Under the pieces are notes generated by a model. That model was not told the DNA's origin. It ran no database searches and was given only the letters and a program-made list of their open reading frames with translations. Shown here one piece after another: positions 31,767 through 38,469 of a stretch of 43,693 bases of DNA. Numbering within the stretch: the stretch's first letter is position 1; each line of letters opens with the position of its first letter. The stretch spans positions 1 to 43,693 of the forward strand of contig JAPPFW010000034.1 in the NCBI GenBank assembly GCA_028821575.1, in the 5' to 3' direction. This DNA is from a bacterium. Lineage in GTDB: Bacteria > Actinomycetota > Acidimicrobiia > Spongiisociales > Spongiisociaceae. Made by a program: the position numbers and the translations under genes.

Positions 31767-31771
31767 TAGTG

Positions 31772-31775
31772 CTCC
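31772..31775 (-). promoter_or_regulatory. Ribosome binding site for the giant gene
   Basis: On the minus strand GGAG is followed by CACTA and the GTG start at 31766. The frame is also open further upstream, so this site together with the signal peptide fixes the start. Confidence 0.7.
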
Positions 31776-32068
31776 GGTTTCTGCGGGGGACAGGTCCGCC
31801 CGTGGTCGGACGGTGGGCGGCTGCCACGGATGATTGTGCCAACGGGACAGGCAGTGGAGTCCCGGGAAGTGTTGACGGCCACTGCTGTGCCCGCAGCCGC
31901 ACGCCGGAGGCGTTCGGACGTCGGCTCCTGTATGACTCCCCTCCTTACGGGACCACTCCTGCCGCGCACACGTCCGTCCGGCTTCCTCGACGAATACGGA
32001 AGGTCGTCATCCGGCGGCACCGCCTGCACGGGAATCGCGCGGCAGCACGGCTCGGCGTGCAGAGTCTA

Positions 32069-32087
32069 TTCATGATAAGTGCATGAA
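32069..32087. promoter_or_regulatory. 19-bp palindrome overlapping the -10 box (candidate operator)
   Basis: TTCATGATAAGTGCATGAA is a perfect inverted repeat (TTCATG/CATGAA arms, 7-nt centre) that covers the -10 box. A second inverted pair, TGAACA at 32084-32089 and TGTTCA at 32110-32115, brackets the -35 box. The size and symmetry suit a dimeric winged-helix repressor such as MarR, but binding is inferred only. Confidence 0.45.
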
Positions 32088-32100
32088 CAGGAGTTGTCCA
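32072..32100 (-). promoter_or_regulatory. Putative sigma70-type promoter for the giant gene
   Basis: On the minus strand TGGACA (32100-32095) is followed by a 17-nt spacer and TATCAT (32077-32072). Both boxes are close to consensus, spacing is ideal, and it sits in the only AT-rich pocket upstream of the gene. Transcription would begin near 32065. Confidence 0.55.
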
Positions 32101-32442
32101 TTCATTATTTGTTCAGATCACTAGATGCTCTGCGAAATAGGTGCTCGAACTGATGGATGAACGCCACAGTCCATGCATGCTGCGGTGGTTATCCGGCACA
32201 ACATTTGCTACAGCCTGTTGAGTGGGTGCGGCGAGGAGGGTCGGTTGCTGGTCGGCAGCGGCTGGTGGGCAGCGGTCAGTAAGCGGGTCGGCGGTGGCCC
32301 GATGGGAAGCGGTAAGTGGTCAGTGATCGGGCGGGACGTCGCGCAACCGGCTGGTTACATCGAGTGGGCCGCCTACGGCCTGGCCGCGTCGAGCGTCCGA
32401 GTAGTCGGCGACGAGCCTCACTCCAGCCGTGGCCTCCCTGAT

Positions 32443-32926
32443 CTATGGGGCTTGTGCGACTCGCTCGGCCTGGTGGTGGATGTGGTTCTCGATGATCTTG
32501 TGGCAGATTGCGACGAACCGGGCCTGATCTTCGACAGAAATACCCGTTAGCAGCATCTTGTTGTAGTTCTCGACGAGTTGGACCAGACGCCGGAACGAGG
32601 TCGCGTCCGTCGTCACTGAGTTGCAGTTTGACGACTCTACGGTCGGAAGCCATGCGTTGCCTGCTGATGAGTCCCCTGTTGTGGAGCCTGTTGACTATGC
32701 GGCTGATGCGCCCGGAGTCGATGGGTATGACTTCGGCGAGTTTGGTGACGGTGGTCGTCCCGGCGCTGTAGCACACTCCGAGAAGGGAGAATTCGAGTGC
32801 CGAGAACCCCCAAGGCTCGAGCTGCTCCTCCGTCCCGCGCGCTACCGCGTTGACCAGACCGGTGACACATTTCCCCAGGTCGTCGGCGGTCGGCGTCGTC
32901 TGTTCAAGTGTTGACTGGTCTGTCAT
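32443..32926 (-). pseudogene. MarR-family transcriptional regulator with a single-base frameshift
   Basis: The ATG at 32926 has GGAGG upstream. The first 112 codons give a typical MarR-family start: a dimer helix, then a winged helix-turn-helix at about residues 56-110 (TTTVTKLAEVIPIDSGRIS, recognition helix RISRIVNRL, wing RQRMASDRRVVKLQLSDDG). At CGCCGG (32588-32593) the frame breaks. Removing one C there restores LVPRLVQLVENYNKML and the expected C-terminal dimer helices (RFVAICHKIIENHI), ending at TAG 32443-32445 for a 160-residue protein, the usual family length. Without the correction the frame runs on to 32276 with an unrelated Arg/Pro-rich tail. Either the gene is freshly inactivated or the assembly has one extra base. 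The family binds palindromic operators and often senses small phenolic ligands. It lies directly upstream of the giant gene on the same strand. Confidence 0.85.
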
Positions 32927-33366
32927 CCCGGTACGTCCTCCCTAGGCAACATCGTTGAGGTTCGTCACATACAGATCTACCCGGCAAGGCGGGGACCCGA
33001 ACAGTTACTGTCCTCGGCCCACCGCACTGTTGGAAGCGTCGCCCTTGCCGGTTGCGACTGGTCACATTATGTTCATCGATCTCTGCCATAGCAACAACCG
33101 GTCTTCACTCATCAGCCACGGGGATAGGACAACTTCGTTGACACTCGCTGCTGAACAGGCCTTTCAACGATCGTCAACACGAGTTCGTGGAGGGGAGATT
33201 CAGCCGGCGAAGCCCGGTCCGGCGCCGTCGCCCACCCCCGACCCGGTGGCTCCTCATGGCCTTCTCGAGCCTGCGTGCTCGATCCCGGGTAAGACGCACG
33301 GCGAACGTACCCGACGAGGAAGTTGGCACTATCTTCAACCCCGGCGGACCTGGGCCGGAACCAGGG
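32927..33366. other. Intergenic region between the kinase gene and the marR-like gene
   Basis: Apart from the putative marR promoter and its GGAGG ribosome site I see no supported gene. Short frames on both strands between 33170 and 33440 are Arg/Pro/Ser-rich and overlap the end of the kinase gene. A weak CCTGG/CCAGG hairpin follows the kinase stop without a T-tract, so it is not called as a terminator. Confidence 0.55.
33066..33094 (-). promoter_or_regulatory. Putative promoter for the marR-like gene
   Basis: On the minus strand TTGCTA (33094-33089), a 17-nt spacer and CATAAT (33071-33066) lie about 140 bp upstream of the ATG. Plus-strand ATTATGTTCA here resembles ATTATTTGTTCA near the giant-gene promoter (32104-32115), which could be a shared regulatory element. 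Both calls rest on sequence similarity by eye. Confidence 0.4.
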
Positions 33367-35823
33367 TTAGGGTTTTGCGAGGCGGTATCCGACGCCTGAC
33401 TGGGTGAAGATGTAGGAGGGGTTCCTGGCGTCGTCACCGAGCTTCTGGCGCAGGTTCTTGATGAACGAGCGCAGCAGACGCTGATCTGCCGGGTGGTCTT
33501 CGCCCCATACGCTCCCCAGCAACTGATCGTGGGTCAGCACCCGTCCTGGATACCGCGAGAGCTCGAACAGGAGCTTGTACTCGGTGGGTGTGAGGCGCGC
33601 CTGTTTACCCGCCACGGTCACAACTCGTTCCAGGTGGTTGATGACCAGATCGCCATACTCGTACGGTTCGAACCCGCCAAGCGGTTGCGAGGCGTGTTGG
33701 CGTAGCGCGGCTCCGATCCTGGCTACCAACTCCGCTGGGGAGAACGGCTTGACGACGTAGTCTGCGGCTCCTAGCTCGAAAGCTCTGGCAATGTCCGGGC
33801 CTCGTCCACGTCCGGACAGGATGATGACCGGAGTGCGGAAATCGGTATGGATGCGTTCAAGGAGGTCGAACCCGTCGATTCCGGGCAGGACCAGATTCAC
33901 CAGAACGAGTTGCGGCCTCTCCGCTTCGAGGAGGTTGCCGACCTCGCCCACGTCGCTGGTGACCACCGGTGTGTATCCGGCCTCCGCGAGGGTGTTGCGG
34001 ACGTAGCGGAGAATCTGGGGATCGTCGTCGATCACCAGTATGCGGCCGCTTGCTCGGCGTGTTTCCCCCGGATCCGTCAATCCGTCGGCGAGGTCGGGTT
34101 GCAGCCGGTGGGTGGTTTCATCGACGGCGGGGATGGTGAAGATGAACCGTGTCCCGGTTCCGTCTCCGTCGCTCTCCGCCCAGATACGGCCGCCGTGGGC
34201 TTCGACGATGCCCCGGCAGATCGCGAGGCCGAGACCGTGGCCACCAAGCCGGTGGTCCCCACCGGCGTCGATCCGGGAGAACTTGGTGAACAGATGGGGG
34301 AGGTGCTCACCTGCTATGCCCTTACCCTCGTCAGCTACCGATATCCCGACGTGGGCGTCCTTCAGACCGGCCGTAACCCGGATGCGGGACCACTCGCGGG
34401 AGTATTTCGAAGCGTTGGAGAACAGGTTGTGGAGGACTTGGACGATCCGCTGGGTGTCCGCCACAACCTTCGGGAGGTGCAGCGCCACGTCGACCTCGAT
34501 GCTGTTTCGGTAACCGCTGCTCAGGAACTCATTCCTGGCCTGGTCGATCACAGCCGTGATATCGGCCGGCTCGGCAACGACCGAAAGGGTCCCCGCCTCG
34601 ATCCGGGTGAGGTCCAACAGGTTGTTGATCAAGTCCCGCATCTGGTCGGCCTGTTCCTCGATGATACGGAAGAACTGCCGTGTCTCGGCCGGGTCGAGCG
34701 GCGACGACGAGCCCAGCACGGTGGCAGCAGATCCTTTTATGGACGTCAGAGGCGTTCTCAACTCGTGGCTGACCATCCCCAAGAAACCGGCGCGAAGCCG
34801 CTCCAGTTCCTCAAGGGGGGTGATGTCCTGGATCGTGGCCACAACCGAGACGAGTCGGCCGTCGTCGGAACGGATCGGTGTGGTGTTGACAAGGACGGTT
34901 GTCTGCGCGCCGGAGGGAAGACCGACTACCAACTCCTCGGCGCGCACCGTCTCGCCGGAGCGTGTGGCCCGTTCGAAGGGAACCTCGTCCGGCAGCACCA
35001 CCGTTCCGTCCAATCGCCGGAACTCGACCCCCTCGAGGGCTCGGGCGAATTCCTTCTCCTCCACCGACTGGGATCCGATGATGCGGCATGCCTCGTGATT
35101 GATCTTGATTACCTTCCGGGTGAGCGCATCAATGACCAGGACGCCCACGGGGGATGTGTTGAGGAGGGCTTCGAGATCCGCCTTTGTCCGCTGCTCCTCG
35201 CCGTAACGGCGCGCGTTGGTAATGGCCAACGCCGCCTGTGTGGCGAACATCTCCAGGGTCTTCTCGTCCTCGAGGGTGAACTCCCTCCCGGTCTCCTTCT
35301 CACCTATATAGATGTTGCCCACGTGGCGGTCGCGGATCCGGATCTGGGTACTCAGGAACACACCGATCTTGACGGGAAAGCCGGGGAACCCGGCCGCTTC
35401 GGCGTGGGCTACGAAATCCCGCGTTCTCAGCGGTTCCCGCAACCCGCTGAGGTATGCGAAAATGGCTGGCCCCAACGGGTAGGAAAGCATCCGCTCGGTC
35501 TCCTCTTCGGTCAAACCGGAGATGAGCACGTCCTGCGGCTCGCCAGCCTCGTTGTGGGTTGTGAGTGCGGTATAGCGGGCGTCGGTCAGCAACCGTGCAC
35601 CGTCCGCGACTTCCTGGAGGACCGTGTCGAGATCGAGGTCTTCGCTGATCCGCAGGATCGCCTCGGTCAACCTGGAGAGACGGGCACGAAGAGTCTCATT
35701 CTCAGCCCGAAGCAGGTCGCCGTCGCCCGAACCGCCGGCCTCGCTTCCAGAGACTTGCGGGCCTCTCCCCGGTCCGCCTGAAGCTCCACCATGAGCCACG
35801 TCACCGCCCCGCTGTTTCACCAT
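33367..35823 (-). CDS. Single-chain sensor histidine kinase/response regulator with winged-helix output
   Basis: An 818-residue cytoplasmic protein with no membrane segment. Order: short coiled coil (about 37-58), GAF (about 60-205), PAS (about 213-330), HisKA with phospho-acceptor His353 in VSHELRTPLTSIKG, HATPase with N box (LHNLFSNASKYS, about 464-475), G1 (DEGKGI) and G2 (GGHGLGLAI), receiver (about 594-710), and an OmpR/PhoB-type winged helix (about 720-818, ending SGVGYRLAKP). The output half resembles KdpE-type regulators. The receiver keeps the acidic pocket (D599-D601), S670 and K692, but the phosphoacceptor position is Asn643 (codon AAT, context LVLVNLVLPGIDGF) instead of Asp. Kinase and DNA-binding halves are therefore fused, yet standard phosphotransfer to the receiver looks impossible. 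The GAF and PAS ligands are unknown. It is divergent from ctaA and upstream of the marR-like gene; targets are unknown. Confidence 0.92.
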   Translation of the reverse strand: MVKQRGGDVAHGGASGGPGRGPQVSGSEAGGSGDGDLLRAENETLRARLSRLTEAILRISEDLDLDTVLQEVADGARLLTDARYTALTTHNEAGEPQDVLISGLTEEETERMLSYPLGPAIFAYLSGLREPLRTRDFVAHAEAAGFPGFPVKIGVFLSTQIRIRDRHVGNIYIGEKETGREFTLEDEKTLEMFATQAALAITNARRYGEEQRTKADLEALLNTSPVGVLVIDALTRKVIKINHEACRIIGSQSVEEKEFARALEGVEFRRLDGTVVLPDEVPFERATRSGETVRAEELVVGLPSGAQTTVLVNTTPIRSDDGRLVSVVATIQDITPLEELERLRAGFLGMVSHELRTPLTSIKGSAATVLGSSSPLDPAETRQFFRIIEEQADQMRDLINNLLDLTRIEAGTLSVVAEPADITAVIDQARNEFLSSGYRNSIEVDVALHLPKVVADTQRIVQVLHNLFSNASKYSREWSRIRVTAGLKDAHVGISVADEGKGIAGEHLPHLFTKFSRIDAGGDHRLGGHGLGLAICRGIVEAHGGRIWAESDGDGTGTRFIFTIPAVDETTHRLQPDLADGLTDPGETRRASGRILVIDDDPQILRYVRNTLAEAGYTPVVTSDVGEVGNLLEAERPQLVLVNLVLPGIDGFDLLERIHTDFRTPVIILSGRGRGPDIARAFELGAADYVVKPFSPAELVARIGAALRQHASQPLGGFEPYEYGDLVINHLERVVTVAGKQARLTPTEYKLLFELSRYPGRVLTHDQLLGSVWGEDHPADQRLLRSFIKNLRQKLGDDARNPSYIFTQSGVGYRLAKP

Positions 35824-36467
35824 GAACTCACACCCATCCCTCGCCTCGTGTCTCCAATGTTCGATCCCGCGCCACTACGCCCGCGTTCCGGCACCCGAGT
35901 TCTTTGGGATCAGCGCGGGAAGCGCCACCCTGCCGAAAGAAGGAACACGGTCCGTGATCACGCTTCGCGACGAGTCTACAGCACCGGCTCGAACGACGGC
36001 TTCGCTAGCCGACTGAAGGCGGTACCGATGAGCGGATGGCAACGGTGGCCGAATCGACCCATTTGTATGCTCCCCCTCACCCACTTTGCCGAGTCCTTCG
36101 GAGCCGCGTCCGACCCTTTTCCCACAGGTCCGCATCGTCGGAAGGGAGAACCTGGCTATACGGGGCCTGGTTCACGCTCGGGATGGTCGTGACCACCCGT
36201 TACGTCAACTGGAACTCCTGAATCGTCCCAGCCCCCGGGATAGGGGCTTTCGAACGTCAGCAGGTCGGGGGGAAGGATTCTCCCGGCCGGGAATGCAGGC
36301 GGAGCGAACCCGACCCGGAACGAGCCCCACCCGGCTCATCTCCTTCGGTACCGGATGCCGGTTAGGATGGGAGAGGATTCGGTCCGACAGATTCCGCGAG
36401 CCTTCTGAAACCGCAAGCTCGGGATGGTCCGGAGCGGTCCTTGTTCGAAGTCCGGAGCGGATCAACC
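35824..36467. other. Divergent intergenic region between the kinase gene and ctaA
   Basis: About 640 bp that must contain promoters for both flanking genes. No clear -35/-10 pair was found for either. A small stem, AGCCCC (36230-36235) pairing with GGGGCT (36243-36248), is followed by TTTCG. Short frames on both strands have atypical composition and no recognisable motif. I see no supported gene here. Confidence 0.55.
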
Positions 36468-37427
36468 ATGCCACATGTCGCCGCGGGTACCCGATCGGGT
36501 CAGACAAGGTACAGGACGGTGACGCTGATGAGCCTGGTGGCGGCGATCGCTCAGGTCGCTCTGGGAGGGGTCGTCCGGGTTACGGGTTCCGGTGATGCAT
36601 GCCCCGACTGGCCGCTGTGCCACGGACAGATCATCCCACCCCTCGACTACCACATCTGGCTCGAGTTCTCCCATCGCCTGGCGGCGACCGCCGTCGGGTT
36701 CCTGGTGGTGGCCTCGCTCGTGCTGGCTTGGCGACACTTGCGGACATCGAAGCCGGCGATCGTCGCCACGGGTGCGAGCACGCTCCTGGTGGTCGCGGCG
36801 GCGATCCTCGGCGGTCTCACCGTGCTGAGCGAACTCTCTTGGTGGACGCGCCTGATCCACCTGGGGCTGGCCGAGCTGACCGTGGCCGGCCTCGCCGTCG
36901 CCTGGCTGGCCGGTCCGCTTGATGATCGATCCGATGGTCAACAGGACCTCGACACCAGGGTCTCCAGGCAGGATCGCAGGCTGGCGTGGGCCGGCTTGAT
37001 CGGTCTGCTGGTAGCCATCCTCTTCGGTTCCTACATGGTGGGGATGAACTACGGGGCGGCCTGTCCGAGTTGGCCGCTCTGCATCGGAAACAGCCTTCCC
37101 GGAGGCACGCCGTTCGTCGTCAACATGGCCCATCGATACATGGTGGCCATCGTGGCCGTGCTCGTGCTGAGGACCTGCTTCGTGGCTTGGAAGCACGGCG
37201 CGGCATGGGGGCAACTACGCCGGCTGGTGGTGCTCACGGCCGGGTTCCTGGTGATCGAGATCGGGGTAGGCGCACTGACGGCATGGATGGGTTCGACCCC
37301 GCTCATAGCGTCCCTGCATCTGGTCTTCGCCACGATGTCGTGGGTGTCGATGGTGTTGATGGTCGCGGTGCTGTTCGATCCCGGAACCTTCCGGGTGAGG
37401 ACCCGGCATGCGGGGTCCACCGTTTGA
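36468..37427 (+). CDS. ctaA: Heme A synthase (COX15/CtaA family)
   Basis: Converts heme O to heme A in the membrane for aa3-type cytochrome oxidase. The protein (319 residues from this start) has eight predicted membrane segments in two four-helix halves. Key His residues are visible in EFSHRLAA, RLIHLGLAE, MAHRYMVA and SLHLVFAT. Each half has an extracytoplasmic Cys pair, GDACPDWPLCHG and AACPSWPLCIGN, the redox-active pairs of type-1/2 CtaA. I chose ATG 36468, with GGAG 10 nt upstream. An in-frame TTG at 36441 with GGAG only 6 nt upstream would add nine residues and cannot be excluded. Its TGA overlaps the ctaB ATG by one base (TGATG), so the two are almost certainly translationally coupled. 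Confidence 0.94.
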   Translation: MPHVAAGTRSGQTRYRTVTLMSLVAAIAQVALGGVVRVTGSGDACPDWPLCHGQIIPPLDYHIWLEFSHRLAATAVGFLVVASLVLAWRHLRTSKPAIVATGASTLLVVAAAILGGLTVLSELSWWTRLIHLGLAELTVAGLAVAWLAGPLDDRSDGQQDLDTRVSRQDRRLAWAGLIGLLVAILFGSYMVGMNYGAACPSWPLCIGNSLPGGTPFVVNMAHRYMVAIVAVLVLRTCFVAWKHGAAWGQLRRLVVLTAGFLVIEIGVGALTAWMGSTPLIASLHLVFATMSWVSMVLMVAVLFDPGTFRVRTRHAGSTV

Positions 37428-38326
37428 TGCCGGCTGGGGCAACACGCGCATCCAGGGTGGTGAGCGACTTTGTGGCGCTCACCAAACCCCGGATCACGTT
37501 CCTTCTGCTGATCACGGCGGTGGGATCTATGTTCCTCGCCTCCGAGGGCCGGCCGGATCCGCTGCTGATCGCCCTCGTCGTCGTCTCCGGCTACCTGGCA
37601 GCCGGCGGAGCCAACGCTCTCAACCACGGCGCGGAGCGCGACATAGACCAAAGGATGGTGCGCACCCGCGCCCGTCCGGTAGCCGGCGGAAGGGTCTCTA
37701 AGTCCCAGGCCTACGGCTTCGGGATCCTTCTCAACCTCGCCGCCTTCGTGATCCTGGCTGCACTCGTGAACGTTCTCAGCGGCCTGCTCGCGGTGGCCGG
37801 CACGCTCATCTACCTGTTCGTCTACACCAAGGGTCTAAAGCGGACGACACCCCAGAACATCGTCATCGGCGGTGCCGCCGGCGCGGTCCCGCCCCTGGTT
37901 GGCTGGGCGGCGGTGACCGGGACGGTCGAGCTGCCGGCCATCTACCTGTTCGCCATCATCTTCCTGTGGACGCCGCCGCACTTCTGGGCTCTGGCACTGC
38001 TGATCAAGGACGACTACGCCCGCGCCGGGATCCCGATGCTGCCGGTGGTCGCCACACTGGCCGCGACCAAGCGCCAGATCCTGGTCTACACAATGATCCT
38101 GGCGGTGGCCTCCGCCACGTTCGTCGCCACGGGCGCCGTCGGTTGGGTCTACCTGGTCGGCGCAGTCGGACTGGGTGCGGGTTTCATCATCCGGGCGGTC
38201 CGGCTCGCGAGGGATGAAGGCATCGAGGGCGCCAGGTCGTTGTACCTGTTCTCGCTCCTGTACCTGGCCCTGCTGTTCGGCGCGGTGGCAGCCGACTCGT
38301 TGGTCTACCGGTACCTCGTCGGCTGA
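37427..38326 (+). CDS. ctaB: Protoheme IX farnesyltransferase (heme O synthase, CtaB)
   Basis: A UbiA-superfamily membrane prenyltransferase that adds farnesyl to heme B, making the heme O substrate of CtaA. It has 299 residues, the normal family length. Motifs: NALNHGAERDIDQRM with RTRARP (about 63-84, the first prenyl-diphosphate/Mg2+ site), KRTTPQNIVIGGAAGAVPP (138-156) and WTPPHFWALALLIKDDYARA (second Asp motif, D195/D196). About nine membrane helices fit the hydrophobic pattern. The start is the ATG overlapping the ctaA stop. The frame is open far upstream inside ctaA, but that extension is Arg/Gly-rich antigenic noise and does not align with the family. Oddity: the usual first Asp of the first motif is Glu70, a substitution seen elsewhere in the family. 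Confidence 0.95.
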   Translation: MPAGATRASRVVSDFVALTKPRITFLLLITAVGSMFLASEGRPDPLLIALVVVSGYLAAGGANALNHGAERDIDQRMVRTRARPVAGGRVSKSQAYGFGILLNLAAFVILAALVNVLSGLLAVAGTLIYLFVYTKGLKRTTPQNIVIGGAAGAVPPLVGWAAVTGTVELPAIYLFAIIFLWTPPHFWALALLIKDDYARAGIPMLPVVATLAATKRQILVYTMILAVASATFVATGAVGWVYLVGAVGLGAGFIIRAVRLARDEGIEGARSLYLFSLLYLALLFGAVAADSLVYRYLVG

Positions 38327-38364
38327 TCCGCGCATACGGAAAGGTCAACGCACCGGATAAGCGC

Positions 38365-38411
38365 CCCCACACCACGGACCCCCTAAAGGCTGGACCCGCC
38401 CCGTTGTGGGG
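38365..38411 (+). terminator. Possible hairpin terminator after ctaB
   Basis: CCCCACA-CC-ACGG (38365-38377) can pair with CCGT-TGTGGGG (38401-38411), giving 11 base pairs with a 2-nt bulge and a 23-nt loop. There is no T-tract, so it could be a factor-assisted or high-GC terminator, or a leader element of the next gene. Confidence 0.35.
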
Positions 38412-38469
38412 TATCTCTACGAACGTGTGACGGATCCGTGGAGGTTAAGCTCGGCGGTGGGGTGGTTGT

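Larger units (their letters stand above)
31767..32442. other. Intergenic region and 5' leader upstream of the giant gene
   Basis: No convincing gene lies here. The stretch near 32060-32200 is clearly more AT-rich than the rest and carries the promoter and palindrome listed separately, leaving a leader of about 300 nt. I looked for riboswitch-like conserved cores in the leader and recognised none. An 87-codon minus-strand frame (32029 to 31766) ends TAGTG, overlapping the giant gene start by one base, but its composition looks non-coding. Confidence 0.6.

Noticed and set aside
30600..31700. Giant protein as a type I-secreted RTX/LapA adhesin
   Set aside because: It starts with a Sec signal peptide, and no GGxGxDxxx RTX nonapeptide repeats are visible in the window. 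The C-terminus is missing, so this is a provisional rejection.
31767..32065. Riboswitch in the long leader of the giant gene
   Set aside because: I looked for conserved cores of c-di-GMP, c-di-AMP and cobalamin riboswitches and saw none that fit.
32173..32550. 125-codon plus-strand frame
   Set aside because: It overlaps the end of the marR-like gene on the opposite strand and has no motif or convincing ribosome site.
33847..35781. 644-codon plus-strand frame
   Set aside because: Antisense to the kinase gene, which has every expected catalytic box on the minus strand.
36986..37426. Upstream extension of the ctaB frame
   Set aside because: It lies inside ctaA in another phase and does not look like CtaB. 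The ATG at 37427 gives the normal 299-residue family length.
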